From: Catenuloplanes niger
GTDB lineage: Bacteria; Actinomycetota; Actinomycetes; Mycobacteriales; Micromonosporaceae
NCBI RefSeq assembly: GCF_031458255.1
Contig: NZ_JAVDYC010000001.1
Coordinates: forward strand, 6,891,001 to 6,955,000
DNA length: 64,000 nucleotides
Direction of reading: 5' to 3'
Numbering within the stretch: position 1 is the first letter of the stretch; each line of letters starts with the position of its first letter. The notes under the pieces were generated by a model, which was given only the letters and a program-made list of their open reading frames with translations, did not search any database and was not told where the DNA came from. The position numbers were made by a program, and so were the translations under genes. Of the stretch, positions 7,436 through 17,015 are shown one piece after another.

Positions 7436-9297
7436 GGCTCACCGTGGGACAGGCGACCGTGCGGTTCCTGGCCGCGCAGCGCACCGAGCGGGACGGTGTC
7501 GAGCACCGGCTGATCGACGGCTGGTTCGGCATCTTCGGGCACGGCAACGTGGCCGGGCTGGGGCAGGCGCTGCTGGAGGCGGAGCTGACCGATCCGGGCG
7601 CGGCACCGTACCGGCAGGCCCGCAACGAGCAGGGCATGGTGCACGCGGCGGCCGGGTTCGCCCGCCAGCGCAACCGGATGTCGACCCTGGCCTGCACGTC
7701 GTCGATCGGCCCCGGTGCCACGAACATGGTGACCGGCGCGGCGCTGGCGACCGTGAACCGGCTGCCGGTGCTGCTGTTCCCCGGTGACGTGTTCGCCACC
7801 CGCGTCGCGGACCCGGTGTTGCAGCAGCTGGAGGACCCGCGCACGGGCGACATCTCCGTCAACGACACGTTCCGGCCGGTGAGCCGCTACTTCGACCGGG
7901 TGTGGCGGCCGGAGCAGCTGCCGTCCGCGCTGCTCAACGCGGCCCGGGTGCTGACCGACCCGGTGGAGACCGGCGCGGTCACGATCGCGCTGCCGCAGGA
8001 CGTGCAGGCGGAGGCGTACGACTGGCCGGACGAGCTGTTCGCGCCCCGGGTCTGGCACGTGCCGCGCCCGGTGCCGGAGCCGGCCGCGCTCGCCAGGGCG
8101 CTCGACGTGATCAGAAGCGCGCGTAAGCCCCTGATCGTCGCGGGCGGCGGCGTCATCTACTCCGAGGCGACCGAGGCGCTGCGAGAACTCGCCGAGGCGA
8201 CCGGCATCCCGGTGGCGGAGACCCAGGCCGGCAAGGGTTCGCTCTCGTACGACCACCCGCTCAGCCTCGGCGCGGTCGGCGCGACCGGCACCACGGCCGC
8301 GAACGAGTTCGCCCGGGAGGCGGACGTGGTGATCGGCATCGGCACCCGCTACAGCGACTTCACCACGGCCTCCCGCACGGCGTTCGCCGCGAAAAATGTC
8401 CGATTCGTCAACATCAACGTTGCGGCGTTCGACGCGGCCAAGCACTCCGGTGCGATGGTCGTCGGCGACGCGCGCGAGACGATCAAGCAGCTCCAGAAAG
8501 CGCTGACCGGCTACCGGACCGACGACGCGTACCGGGAGAGGGCCGGCCGCCTCGCCGCCGAGTGGGACGCGATCGTGGAACGCGCCTACCGGGCCGGTCA
8601 CCAGCCGCTGCCCGCCCAGACCGAGGTGATCGGCGCGGTCAACGACGCGGCCGAGCCGCGCGACGTGGTCGTCTGCGCCGCCGGCTCGATGCCGGGTGAC
8701 CTGCACAAACTGTGGCGCACCCGGGACCCCAAGGGCTACCACGTGGAGTACGGCTACTCGTGCATGGGCTACGAGATCGCCGGTGGCCTCGGCGTGAAGC
8801 TGGCCGCGCCGGACCGCGAGGTGTTCGTGCTGGTCGGCGACGGCTCGTACCTGATGATGTCGCAGGAACTGGTCACCGCCGTGCAGGAGCGGATCAAGCT
8901 GATCGTGGTGCTGGTCCAGAACCACGGCTACGCCTCGATCGGCCGGCTGTCCGAGTCGGTGGGCGCGCAGCGGTTCGGCACCGCCTACCGGTTCCGCGAC
9001 GGCGACGGCCGGCTGGCCGGTGACACGCTCCCGGTCGACCTGGCCGCGAACGCGCGCAGCCTCGGCGCCGAGGTGATCCGCGCCACCACGGTCGATGAGC
9101 TGACCGACGCGCTGACCGCCGCACGCAAGGCGGAAGGCGTCATCGTGGTGCATGTCGACGCAGATCCGTACGTGGATTCTCCCGGAAGTGGATCGTGGTG
9201 GGACGTGCCGGTCGCGGCCTCATCTACCTTGAACACCGTGCGCGACGCGAACGCACGGTATCGGGAGGGCAAACGCGCCCAAAAGCACTACCTGTAA
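7432..9297 (+). CDS. iolD: 3D-(3,5/4)-trihydroxycyclohexane-1,2-dione hydrolase
   Basis: A 621-residue thiamine-diphosphate enzyme that opens the inositol ring (trihydroxycyclohexanedione to 5-deoxy-glucuronate). The N-terminal pyrimidine-binding domain includes IDGWFGIFGHGNVAGLGQAL and RNEQGMVHAAAGFARQ with the catalytic Glu. The central domain includes VAGGGVIYSEA. The C-terminal domain has the TPP motif, GDGSYLMM with the matching Asn in LVQNHGYASIG. Full length for IolD. ATG 7432 overlaps the iolB stop. It is followed by a 62-bp gap and then the transporter genes in the same direction. Confidence 0.96.
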   Translation: MRLTVGQATVRFLAAQRTERDGVEHRLIDGWFGIFGHGNVAGLGQALLEAELTDPGAAPYRQARNEQGMVHAAAGFARQRNRMSTLACTSSIGPGATNMVTGAALATVNRLPVLLFPGDVFATRVADPVLQQLEDPRTGDISVNDTFRPVSRYFDRVWRPEQLPSALLNAARVLTDPVETGAVTIALPQDVQAEAYDWPDELFAPRVWHVPRPVPEPAALARALDVIRSARKPLIVAGGGVIYSEATEALRELAEATGIPVAETQAGKGSLSYDHPLSLGAVGATGTTAANEFAREADVVIGIGTRYSDFTTASRTAFAAKNVRFVNINVAAFDAAKHSGAMVVGDARETIKQLQKALTGYRTDDAYRERAGRLAAEWDAIVERAYRAGHQPLPAQTEVIGAVNDAAEPRDVVVCAAGSMPGDLHKLWRTRDPKGYHVEYGYSCMGYEIAGGLGVKLAAPDREVFVLVGDGSYLMMSQELVTAVQERIKLIVVLVQNHGYASIGRLSESVGAQRFGTAYRFRDGDGRLAGDTLPVDLAANARSLGAEVIRATTVDELTDALTAARKAEGVIVVHVDADPYVDSPGSGSWWDVPVAASSTLNTVRDANARYREGKRAQKHYL

Positions 9298-9359
9298 CCG
9301 GGCGTACGCGGAGGGCACACCGCGTATTGCGCGCTGTATTCCTGAAAGGACTCTCGGTA

Positions 9360-10352
9360 ATGAAGTCTCTTTATCGGGTCGGGGCCTCCGTGGCGGCCCT
9401 GGCCCTCCTCGTGACCGCCGCCGCCTGTTCGAGCGAGAACGCGGTAAACCGTGACGACGATGACACCTCCGGTGGCAGGGGCGGTGGCACCTACGGTCTG
9501 AAGATCGCGGTGGTCACGCACGGCGCGGCCGGCGACGCGTTCTGGAGCATCGTCAAGAACGGTGTCGAGAAGGCCGGCACCGACCTCGGCGACACCATCC
9601 AGTACAGCAGCGACGGCGACCCGCAGAAGCAGGCCCAGCTGATCGACGCGGCCGTGAACCAGAAGGTTGACGGCCTGGTCGTGTCGATGGCGAACCCGGA
9701 CGCGCTGAAGGCGTCCGTGGAGAAGGCGGTCGCGGCCGGCATCCCGGTCATCACCATCAACTCCGGTGCGGCCCGCTCCAAGGAGTTCGGCGCGCTCACC
9801 CACATCGGCCAGGACGAGAAGGTGGCCGGCGAGGCGGTCGGCACCGAACTTGCGAACCAGGGCGTCAAGAACGTGGTCTGCGTGATCCACGAGGCCGGCA
9901 ACGTGGGCCTCGAGGAGCGCTGCGCCGCGGTCGGCGCCACGCTCGGCGGCAAGATCCAGAACCTCCAGGTGGACATCAACAACCTGCAGGCCGCGCAGTC
10001 GACGATCAAGGCGAAGCTGCAGTCGGACACCGCGATCGACGGCGTCGTCACGCTCGGCGGCCCGGTCGCGAACGTGGCCGCCGCCGGCATCGCCGAGGCC
10101 GCGTCGCCGGCGAAGCTCGCCACGTTCGACCTGAACGCGGAGGTCGCGAAGGGCGTGCAGGACGGCAAGATCCTGTTCGCGGTGGACCAGCAGCCCTACC
10201 TCCAGGGCTACATGGCCGTCACCATGCTCACCCAGTACAAGGCGAACCTGAACGTGCTCGGCGGTGGCCAGCAGGTGCTGACCGGCCCCGCGCTCGTCAC
10301 CAAGGAGAACGCGGCGCAGGTCGCCGAGCTGGCCGCGGCCGGAACCCGCTGA
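9360..10352 (+). CDS. sugar ABC transporter substrate-binding lipoprotein
   Basis: A 330-residue periplasmic-binding-protein family 4 (ribose/inositol type) solute-binding protein. It has a Lys/Arg start, a hydrophobic signal and a lipobox-like TAAAC at about residues 18-22, so it is probably anchored to the outer face of the membrane. Mature features include FWSIVKNGVEKAG, QAQLIDAAVNQKVDGLVVS and GIPVITINSG, as in ribose-binding proteins. ATG 9360 follows GAAAGGA with a 9-nt spacer. Its place between iolD and iolE-like genes makes myo-inositol or a related cyclitol the likely ligand. The stop overlaps the permease start. Confidence 0.9.
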   Translation: MKSLYRVGASVAALALLVTAAACSSENAVNRDDDDTSGGRGGGTYGLKIAVVTHGAAGDAFWSIVKNGVEKAGTDLGDTIQYSSDGDPQKQAQLIDAAVNQKVDGLVVSMANPDALKASVEKAVAAGIPVITINSGAARSKEFGALTHIGQDEKVAGEAVGTELANQGVKNVVCVIHEAGNVGLEERCAAVGATLGGKIQNLQVDINNLQAAQSTIKAKLQSDTAIDGVVTLGGPVANVAAAGIAEAASPAKLATFDLNAEVAKGVQDGKILFAVDQQPYLQGYMAVTMLTQYKANLNVLGGGQQVLTGPALVTKENAAQVAELAAAGTR

Positions 10353-11401
10353 TGACCAGCGCCGTCGCGGCAACCGAGGCGGGCGACGAACGCGTCGCCC
10401 GCGTCGGGCCCCTCACCCGCCTGCTGCTCAAGCCGGAGCTGGGCGCGCTGATCGGTGCGGTGCTGGTCTTCGCGTTCTTCGCGGTGCTCTCCGACGTGTT
10501 CCGGTCGGCCAGCGGCGTGGCGAACTGGCTCGACCCGGCCTCCACGCTCGGCATCATGGCCGTGGCCGTGGCGCTGCTGATGATCGGCGGGCACTTCGAC
10601 CTGTCCGCCGGCGTGCAGACCGGCACGGCCGCGATCACCAGCGGCATCCTCACCACCTACTACGGCGTGAACACCTGGGTCGCGCTGCTGCTGTCGCTGG
10701 CGCTGTGCCTGGCGATCGGCTTCGTCAACGGCTACCTGGTCATGCGCACGAAGCTGCCCAGCTTCATCATCACGCTCGGCACGTTCCTGATGCTGCAGGG
10801 CCTGAACCTGGGCGTGACGAAGCTGGTCACCAACACCGTCCAGGTCAACAACTTCGACAAGATCCAGGGGTACGGCGTCCTCAAGACGATCTTCGCCAGT
10901 GAGATCACCGTCGCGGGCGCGCCGTTCCAGATCGCCATCGTCTGGTGGGTCCTCGCCACGATCCTCGGGTCGTGGGTCCTGCTGCGTACCCGCTTCGGGA
11001 ACTGGATCTTCGCGGTCGGCGGTGACCTGACCGCGGCCCGCAACGTCGGCGTGCCGGTGCAGCGCACCACGATCGCGCTGTTCATGACCACGTCGTTCGC
11101 GGCCTGGTTCATCGGCACCACGCAGATCGTTCGGCTCACCTCGATCCAGGCGCAGGCCGGCTTCGGCCAGGAGCTGATCTACATCGTGGCCGCGGTGATC
11201 GGCGGCTGCCTGCTGACCGGCGGGTTCGGCTCCGCGGTCGGCGCGTCGGTCGGCGCGCTGATCTTCGGCATGACGTCGCAGGGCATCGTCTACGCCGGCT
11301 GGGACGCGGACTGGTTCAAGTTCTTCCTCGGCGCGATGCTGCTGCTGGCCGTGCTGGCCAACCAGTACATCCGCCGCTTCGCCGAGCAGTCGAGGAGATG
11401 A
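10352..11401 (+). CDS. sugar ABC transporter permease (RbsC/BPD_transp_2 type)
   Basis: A 349-residue integral membrane protein with about nine or ten helices. It contains the family's conserved run, [20 protein letters not shown], and the cytoplasmic coupling region [21 protein letters not shown], which contacts the ATPase. It starts at ATG 10352 in a TGATG overlap with the binding protein and ends in an overlap with the ATPase gene. It forms the membrane channel of the inositol-type importer encoded by 9360-12243. Confidence 0.92.
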   Translation: MTSAVAATEAGDERVARVGPLTRLLLKPELGALIGAVLVFAFFAVLSDVFRSASGVANWLDPASTLGIMAVAVALLMIGGHFDLSAGVQTGTAAITSGILTTYYGVNTWVALLLSLALCLAIGFVNGYLVMRTKLPSFIITLGTFLMLQGLNLGVTKLVTNTVQVNNFDKIQGYGVLKTIFASEITVAGAPFQIAIVWWVLATILGSWVLLRTRFGNWIFAVGGDLTAARNVGVPVQRTTIALFMTTSFAAWFIGTTQIVRLTSIQAQAGFGQELIYIVAAVIGGCLLTGGFGSAVGASVGALIFGMTSQGIVYAGWDADWFKFFLGAMLLLAVLANQYIRRFAEQSRR

Positions 11402-12243
11402 CGATGCCCTCGGAAGAAGAAGGCGCCCCTCTTCTGGAGATCAAGAACGTCTCCAAGACCTTCGGTACGGTCATCTCGCTGGCCGGCGTCTCCACCACGG
11501 TCCGGGCCGGCGAGGTCACCTGCGTGCTCGGCGACAACGGCGCCGGCAAGTCCACGCTCATCAAGATCCTGTCCGGCGTGCATCGGCCGGACGGCGGCGA
11601 GCTGCTGATGAACGGCGCGCCGGTCACGCTGTCCAACCCGCGCGCGGCGCTGGACGCCGGGATCGCCACGGTCTACCAGGACCTCGCGATGGTGCCGCTG
11701 ATGGCGATCTGGCGGAACTTCTTCCTCGGTTCGGAGCCGACCAAGGGGTGGGGGCCGTTCCGGCGGTTCGACCGGCAGAAGGCCATCGAGATCACCCGGC
11801 GCGAGCTCGGCTCGATGGGCATCGACATCCGCGACCCGGAGCAGCCGGTCGGCACGCTCTCCGGCGGCGAACGGCAGTCGGTGGCGATCGCACGCGCGGT
11901 GTACTTCGGCGCGAAGCTGCTGATCCTGGACGAGCCCACCTCGGCGCTGGGCGTGAAGCAGGCGGGCGTGGTGCTGCGCTACATCGCGGCCGCCCGCGAC
12001 CGCGGGCTGGGGGTCATCTTCATCACCCACAACCCGCACCACGCGTACCCCATCGGTGATCGGTTCCTGCTCCTGAACCGCGGCAAGAGCCTCGGCGACC
12101 TGGCGAAGTCCGATGTCTCGCTGGCGGAGCTGACCCGAATGATGGCCGGCGGCGCCGAACTGGAGGAGCTGGCCCACGAGCTGGAACGCGACCCGTCCAC
12201 CAGTGACACGGCGCGTCTGTACCAGGAGGAGGCGAAGGGGTGA
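11398..12243 (+). CDS. sugar ABC transporter ATP-binding protein, single NBD
   Basis: A 281-residue ABC ATPase. Walker A is GDNGAGKST, the signature is [20 protein letters not shown], Walker B is [12 protein letters not shown], and the switch His is in [10 protein letters not shown]. The family RbsA/MglA normally has two fused nucleotide-binding domains and about 500 residues. This protein has only one, so it should act as a homodimer; such single-domain versions occur in actinobacterial sugar importers. A 30-40 residue acidic C-terminal extension follows. It starts at ATG 11398 inside the permease stop and overlaps the next gene by 4 bp. Confidence 0.92.
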   Translation: MTMPSEEEGAPLLEIKNVSKTFGTVISLAGVSTTVRAGEVTCVLGDNGAGKSTLIKILSGVHRPDGGELLMNGAPVTLSNPRAALDAGIATVYQDLAMVPLMAIWRNFFLGSEPTKGWGPFRRFDRQKAIEITRRELGSMGIDIRDPEQPVGTLSGGERQSVAIARAVYFGAKLLILDEPTSALGVKQAGVVLRYIAAARDRGLGVIFITHNPHHAYPIGDRFLLLNRGKSLGDLAKSDVSLAELTRMMAGGAELEELAHELERDPSTSDTARLYQEEAKG

Positions 12244-13127
12244 AGCAAACGGTGGAGCGGAGCGGTGTGCCGTCGAGCCAGCGGCTGGGTGGTGCACCGA
12301 TCTCCTGGGGTGTGTGCGAAGCACCGGGCTGGGGGCTGGAACTGCCCGCGGACCGGGTGCTGTCCGAGATGAGTTCACTGGGCCTGCGGGCGACCGAGCT
12401 GGGGCCCACCGGATACCTCGGCAAGGACGCCGCCGACGTGCGCGAGCTGCTGGACCGCAGCGGCCTGCGCCTGATCGGCGGGTTCCTGCCGGTGCCCATG
12501 CACCTCGCCACCGCCGCGGATCTCGACGAGGCCGCGACCGCGATGGACACGCTGGCCGCGGCCGGCGCGTCCGTGGTCGTCCTCGCCGCCCGCTCCGCCG
12601 ACGGCAGCTACGACCACGCGGTCCCGCTCGACGAGACCGAGTGGCGGACGCTGTTCGCCACGCTCGGCACGCTGCAGGCGATGGCGCGCGAGCGTGGCCT
12701 GCTGCCGACGCTGCACCCGCACGTCGGCACCGCGATCGAGTCCCGGGACGCGGTGCTGCGGCTGCTCGACGGCAGCGACGTGCCGATCTGCCTGGACACC
12801 GGCCACCTGCTGCTCGGCGGCATGCGGCCGGAGGAGCTGATCGCCCTGGCCGCCGACCGGATCGCGCACGTCCACCTCAAGGACGTGGACACCTCGGTCG
12901 CCGGCCGGGGCCTGCCCTACGTCGACGCGGTGCGGGCCGGGCTCTACCGCCCGCTCGGCGACGGTGACCTGGACATACCCGCTCTCGTCCGCAGCCTGGA
13001 GGCCGTAGGCTACCGCGGCTGGTACGTGCTGGAACAGGACTGCGCGTTGCACGACGTACCGCCGGCGGGCGAGGGCCCGATCGGCGACGTGCGGCGCAGT
13101 GTGACCTACCTGAAGGAGAACGTGTGA
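12240..13127 (+). CDS. sugar phosphate isomerase/epimerase, probable inosose dehydratase (IolE type)
   Basis: A 295-residue TIM-barrel protein of the AP-endonuclease-2 fold. The early motif [16 protein letters not shown] matches the APxSWG motif of IolE-like inosose dehydratases. [22 protein letters not shown] and HVHLKDVD carry the expected metal ligands (Glu, Asp, His). IolE removes water from 2-keto-myo-inositol to give the diketone used by IolD. IolH, a related protein of less certain role, is the alternative. It starts at GTG 12240 in a GTGA overlap with the ATPase and ends in a similar overlap with the next dehydrogenase. Confidence 0.78.
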   Translation: MKQTVERSGVPSSQRLGGAPISWGVCEAPGWGLELPADRVLSEMSSLGLRATELGPTGYLGKDAADVRELLDRSGLRLIGGFLPVPMHLATAADLDEAATAMDTLAAAGASVVVLAARSADGSYDHAVPLDETEWRTLFATLGTLQAMARERGLLPTLHPHVGTAIESRDAVLRLLDGSDVPICLDTGHLLLGGMRPEELIALAADRIAHVHLKDVDTSVAGRGLPYVDAVRAGLYRPLGDGDLDIPALVRSLEAVGYRGWYVLEQDCALHDVPPAGEGPIGDVRRSVTYLKENV

Positions 13128-14278
13128 CCGCGTCCGACCGGATCGGCGTCGGCGTGGTGGGCTTCGGCTGGATGGGCGAGGTGCATGCCCGCTCCTACCA
13201 GCGGGTCCGCCACCACTTCCCGGACCTGCCGCTGATCCCTTCGCTGGTCGCGGTGGCCGATCCGGCACCCGGCCGGGCGTCGGCCGCCGCCGCGCAGTAC
13301 GGCTTCGTCTCGTCGTCGGAGGACTGGCGCGCGCTGGTCGCCGACGACCGGATCGGTGCGATCAGCGTGACCGCGCCGAACTTCCTGCACCGGGAGATCG
13401 GCACGGCCGTCGCCGCCGCGGGCAAGCACCTGTGGATCGAGAAACCGGTCGGTGTCGACGCGTCCGACACGCGTGCGGTCTTCGACGCGGCCGCCGCCGC
13501 GGGCGTGCAGAGCACGGTCGGGTTCAACTACCGGGCCGCGCCCGCGGTCGCGCACGCCCGGGAGCTGATCGCGGCCGGCGGGATCGGCACGGTCACGAAC
13601 GCGCGGATCCGGTTCTTCAGCGACTACGCGGCGCACCCGGAGGGCGGGCTGTCCTGGCGGTTCACCCGCGCGTCCGGCGGCAACGGCGTGCTCGGCGACC
13701 TCGCCTCGCACGCGATCGATCTCGGTCGCTATCTGCTCGGGCCGGTCACCGCGCTGGTCGCGGACACGTCGGTGATCATTCCGGCGCGCCCGACGGTCAC
13801 CGGCGCGGGCAGCCACTTCTCCCGCGCGGACGGGCCGCCCGGCGAGGTGGAGAACGAGGACTACGTCTCCGCGCTGCTGCGGTTCGCGTCCGGCGCCCGC
13901 GGGGTGCTGGAGGCCAGCCGGGTCGCGGTCGGTGAGCAGAACACGTACGGCTTCGAGATCCACGGCTCCACCGGCGCGCTCGCCTGGGACTTCCGCCGGA
14001 TGGGCGAGCTGTCCGTGAGCACCGGGACTGACTACCAGGACCAGAGCTACCGCACGGTGTACGCGACGGCCGGGCACGGCGACCTGCGCGCGTTCCAGCC
14101 CGGCGCCGGCATCCCGATGGGGTACGACGACCTCAAGGTGATCGAGGCGGCCGGCTTCCTCACCTCGATCGCCACCGGCAAGCCGCACGGGCCCACGCTC
14201 GACGACGCGGTCGCCGCAGCCGGCGCGCTCGACGCGATGTCGGAGTCCGTCCGTACCGGAAAGTGGGTCTCGCTGTGA
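13124..14278 (+). CDS. Gfo/Idh/MocA-family oxidoreductase
   Basis: A 384-residue NAD(P)-dependent dehydrogenase. The N-terminal Rossmann fold has GVVGFGWMGEVHARSYQ. The catalytic Lys lies in WIEKPVGVD. The C-terminal GFO_IDH_MocA_C domain contains GDLASHAIDLGRYLLGPV, where the conserved HxxD-type active-site residues sit. In inositol clusters these paralogues oxidise inositol isomers such as scyllo- or D-chiro-inositol, or interconvert inososes; the exact substrate here is unknown. It starts at GTG 13124, overlapping the IolE-like stop, and overlaps the iolG start by GTGA. Confidence 0.88.
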   Translation: MTASDRIGVGVVGFGWMGEVHARSYQRVRHHFPDLPLIPSLVAVADPAPGRASAAAAQYGFVSSSEDWRALVADDRIGAISVTAPNFLHREIGTAVAAAGKHLWIEKPVGVDASDTRAVFDAAAAAGVQSTVGFNYRAAPAVAHARELIAAGGIGTVTNARIRFFSDYAAHPEGGLSWRFTRASGGNGVLGDLASHAIDLGRYLLGPVTALVADTSVIIPARPTVTGAGSHFSRADGPPGEVENEDYVSALLRFASGARGVLEASRVAVGEQNTYGFEIHGSTGALAWDFRRMGELSVSTGTDYQDQSYRTVYATAGHGDLRAFQPGAGIPMGYDDLKVIEAAGFLTSIATGKPHGPTLDDAVAAAGALDAMSESVRTGKWVSL

Positions 14279-15264
14279 AGCGCATCGGCATCATCGGCAC
14301 CGGCATCATGGGCACCGACCACGCCCGGCTGCTCACCACGTCCGTCTCCGGCGCGCGCGTGGCCGGCGTCTACGACCTCGACCCGGTCCGGGCCGCCGAG
14401 GTCGCGATGACCAGCGGCGGCGCGCGCGTGTTCGGCAACCCGTACGAGCTGATCGTCGACGACGACCTCGACGCCGTGCTGATCGCGTCGTCCGACGACA
14501 CCCACGAGGAGTACGTGCTGGCCTGCATCACCGCGGGCAAGCCGGTGCTCTGCGAGAAGCCGCTCGCGCCCACGGTCGAGGCGTGCAAGCGCATCCTGGA
14601 CGCGGAGGAGAAGGCCGGCACCCGCCTCGTCTCGGTCGGCTTCATGCGCCGCTTCGACCCCGGCTACACGCAGATGAAGCGCATGCTGCAACTCGGCGAG
14701 ATCGGCGCGCCGCTGATCCTGCACTGTGTGCACCGCAACCCGGCCGCGGTCCCCGGCCTGCCCGGCGCCGCCGTGATCACCAACTCGGCCGTGCACGAGC
14801 TGGACATCACCCGGTGGATCCTGGACGAGGAGATCACCGAGGTGTCCGTGCACGCGCCGCGCGCGACCAGCCACGGCGGCGGCACCCCGGACCCGCAGAT
14901 CCTCCTGCTGCGCACCGCGTCCGGCGCGATCGCGGACGTCGAGGTGTTCGTCAACGCCCGCTACGGCTACGACGTGCGCGCCGAACTCGTCGGCGAGCTC
15001 GGCACGGTCACGCTGGACGGCCCGCCGCCCACGGTGCTGCGCCGCTCCGGCGTGGACGGCCGGGCGCTGCCGGCCGACTGGCGCCCGCGCTTCGCCGAGG
15101 CGTACCGCCTGGAACTGCAGGACTGGGTCGACGGCAACGGCAACGCGGCCACCGCCTGGGACGGCTTCGCCGCCACGTTCGTCGCGCAGGCGTGCGTGCG
15201 CGCGCTGGAGACCGGCGCCCCCCAGCAGGTCTCCCTGCCACCGATGCCGGAGCTGTACGGCTGA
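14275..15264 (+). CDS. iolG: myo-inositol 2-dehydrogenase
   Basis: A 329-residue Gfo/Idh/MocA dehydrogenase that closely fits actinobacterial IolG. The nucleotide-binding loop is GIIGTGIMGTDHARLL, the catalytic Lys is in CEKPLAPTVEA, and FMRRFDPGYTQMKRMLQLGE is the family's substrate-side block. NSAVHELDITRWIL carries the catalytic His and Asp. It oxidises myo-inositol to 2-keto-myo-inositol, the first step of the pathway. The start is GTG 14275 (GTGA overlap), not the upstream GTG at 14263, because KRIGIIGTG is the normal N-terminus. It is the last gene of the operon and a perfect hairpin follows it. Confidence 0.92.
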   Translation: MKRIGIIGTGIMGTDHARLLTTSVSGARVAGVYDLDPVRAAEVAMTSGGARVFGNPYELIVDDDLDAVLIASSDDTHEEYVLACITAGKPVLCEKPLAPTVEACKRILDAEEKAGTRLVSVGFMRRFDPGYTQMKRMLQLGEIGAPLILHCVHRNPAAVPGLPGAAVITNSAVHELDITRWILDEEITEVSVHAPRATSHGGGTPDPQILLLRTASGAIADVEVFVNARYGYDVRAELVGELGTVTLDGPPPTVLRRSGVDGRALPADWRPRFAEAYRLELQDWVDGNGNAATAWDGFAATFVAQACVRALETGAPQQVSLPPMPELYG

Positions 15265-15273
15265 TCGCCGCGC

Positions 15274-15305
15274 GGCCGGTCCCGTCGCCCGCGACGGGAC
15301 CGGCC
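15274..15305 (+). terminator. perfect 14-bp-arm hairpin ending the iol operon
   Basis: ggccggtcccgtcg (15274-15287), the loop cccg and the exact complement (15292-15305) lie 10 bp after the iolG stop. This is a very stable stem without a T tract. In the following 15306-15564 I see only scattered Arg/Pro-rich reading frames and no convincing gene. Confidence 0.8.
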
Positions 15306-15564
15306 GGCCGGATCGCGGTCCGGCGTCACGACGGTCATCCGATCGACGGTGCCGCCCGCGTTCGACCGGGACCCGCGCGCTCACCGCGCACCGGGCCGCA
15401 CCCGGCGACCTCTTCCCCGCGCTGCCGGACGACGTGCGGATCTCCCACCTGCGGGGTGGCCGGATGAGCACGTGCCTCGCCTGCTCGGCGAATGACCCGT
15501 CTCGTCCGCCGGCCGGGTGAGCCGCCTGCGCGGAGGTGCGTGAACGGTCCACTACGGTGGCCGG

Positions 15565-16080
15565 ATGACCGAGATCATCAGGGCTGCGACCGTCGCCGAT
15601 CTGGCGGCGGTCGCGGCCGTCTACGCGGCGTACGTGACGGACAGCGTCGCCACGTTCGAGGAGAACGTTCCGTCGCCGGACGACTGGCGCGCCCGGCACG
15701 CCGACCTGGCCGCGCGCGGCCTGCCGTTCCTGGTCGCGGACGACGGCGGCCGGATCGCCGGGTACGCCTACGCCACGCCGTGGCGCCCCAAACCGGCCTA
15801 CCGGCACACGGCCGAGGACACGATCTACCTGGACCCGGCGTACACCGGCCGGGGCATCGGCTCCCGCCTGCTCGCCGCGCTGCTCGACGCCTGCGCGACC
15901 GCCGGCGTCCGGCAGGTGATCGCGGTCATCGCGGACACCGGCAGTGACGCCTCCGCCGCCCTGCACCGCCGGCACGGCTTCACCGACGCCGGACGCCTCA
16001 CCGCCGTCGGGTTCAAGCACGGCCGCTGGATCGACACCCTCCTGATGCAGCGAACGCTGCCGCCCAATCCAGCCCTATAG
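15565..16080 (+). CDS. GNAT N-acetyltransferase, phosphinothricin-acetyltransferase-like
   Basis: A 171-residue acetyltransferase of the PAT/Bar type that uses acetyl-CoA to acetylate small amines in the cytoplasm. It begins with IIRAATVADLAAVAAVYA. The family block FEENVPSPDDWRAR comes next, and the acetyl-CoA loop is DPAYTGRGIGSRLLAALLD (the RGIGS core). It ends with LHRRHGFTDAGRL and VGFKHGRWIDTLLMQR, which is characteristic of this subfamily. ATG 15565 is preceded by ggtggccgg, a modest ribosome site. It stands alone in its direction. The substrate is unknown; phosphinothricin itself is only the family's name-giver. Confidence 0.9.
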   Translation: MTEIIRAATVADLAAVAAVYAAYVTDSVATFEENVPSPDDWRARHADLAARGLPFLVADDGGRIAGYAYATPWRPKPAYRHTAEDTIYLDPAYTGRGIGSRLLAALLDACATAGVRQVIAVIADTGSDASAALHRRHGFTDAGRLTAVGFKHGRWIDTLLMQRTLPPNPAL

Positions 16081-16222
16081 GCATACCTGATTGTGACACT
16101 TAACGGCGGCCATGATCTGCGCTTCTTCTTCCTGAGTAGTGCATGTGGTGACCCTTCGGCTGCTGTGCCGAGGTGTGTGACGTGTCGGCGGCCGGTAATG
16201 TCCTAGGGTATGGGGTCATTTA

Positions 16223-16265
16223 CCGGTGGCCGGGAGCGTGCCACCGGCGAGGGTGACACGTCACC
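16223..16265 (+). promoter_or_regulatory. two consecutive hairpins in the leader of the GPP34 gene
   Basis: ccggtggc/gccaccgg (16223-16230 with 16240-16247) is followed by ggtgac/gtcacc (16252-16257 with 16260-16265), just before the ribosome site gggaaggga. They may be RNA structures in the 5' leader or operators. No known riboswitch class is evident. Confidence 0.35.
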
Positions 16266-16286
16266 GGACCGGGAAGGGAAAGCCAC

Positions 16287-16964
16287 ATGCTGATCGTCGA
16301 GGACCTGCTGTTGCTCCTGCTGGACGACGAGACCGGCACGCCGGCCAAGGCGGGGACGCTGCCGTACGCGCTCGGCGGCGCCGTGCTCGTCGAGCTGGCG
16401 ATGCTCGGCCGGATCGACGTCGAGGGAGCGGGCTCCGTGCTGAGCGGCCCGAAGGTCGTCGCCGTCGGTGACGGGCCGCTGCCGGACCCGCTGCTGCAGG
16501 AGGCGTACGACGAGGTCACCCGCAAGCCGCGCACCGTGCAGACGCTGCTGCTGGCCATCGGCGGCGACCTGTGGAAGACGGTGACCGACCGGCTCGTCGA
16601 GCGGGGCGAGCTGCGCCGGGAGAGCAAGCGCGTGCTCGGCCTGTTCCGGACCACGCAGCTCCCGTCGGCCGGCACCGGGCACGAGGCGCGGCTCCGCGCG
16701 GCGATCCGCGGCGCGCTGGTCGACGGCACGGAGCCGGACACGCGTACGGCCGCGATCATCGCATTGCTCTCCGGCAGCGGTGCGCTGCCGGAGCTGCGCC
16801 CGCAGCTCGCCTGGTCCGGCGAGGTCTACCGGCGGGCGAAGGAACTGGAGAAGGGGCACTGGGGCGCGTCCGCCGTCGGCACCGCGGTGGCCCGCACCAC
16901 CGCGGCCATCGCCGCCGCCGGCGCCGCGGCCTCCGCGGCCGTCATCACCACGGTCACGACCTGA
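16287..16964 (+). CDS. GPP34/GOLPH3-family protein
   Basis: A 225-residue protein of the GPP34 family, related to eukaryotic GOLPH3/Vps74, which binds phosphoinositide membranes. The N-terminus MLIVEDLLLLLLDDETG is the family hallmark, followed by LPYALGGAVLVELAMLGRID, TVQTLLLAIG and LVERGELRRESKRVLGLF. The C-terminal portion has an Ala-rich helical end that may touch membrane. Actinobacteria carry many single-domain copies whose role is not established. ATG 16287 follows gggaaggga at a good distance. It is flanked by a hairpin terminator on the 3' side and has no operon partners. Confidence 0.9.
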   Translation: MLIVEDLLLLLLDDETGTPAKAGTLPYALGGAVLVELAMLGRIDVEGAGSVLSGPKVVAVGDGPLPDPLLQEAYDEVTRKPRTVQTLLLAIGGDLWKTVTDRLVERGELRRESKRVLGLFRTTQLPSAGTGHEARLRAAIRGALVDGTEPDTRTAAIIALLSGSGALPELRPQLAWSGEVYRRAKELEKGHWGASAVGTAVARTTAAIAAAGAAASAAVITTVTT

Positions 16965-16965
16965 C

Positions 16966-17015
16966 CGGTGGGCCGGCCCCGCCGCCACCTCAGGTGCGGC
17001 GGGGCCGGCCCACCG
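16966..17015. terminator. long hairpin after the GPP34 gene
   Basis: A stem of about 23 bp starts at cggtgggccggccccgcc (from 16966) and closes at its complement (to 17015), with a TCA loop and one bulged C. It starts 1 bp after the stop codon. The remaining 17016-17167 shows no gene. Confidence 0.75.

Noticed and set aside
15306-15564. A small gene between the iol terminator and the GNAT gene
   Set aside because: Open frames are Arg/Pro-rich with no ribosome site or recognisable motif.
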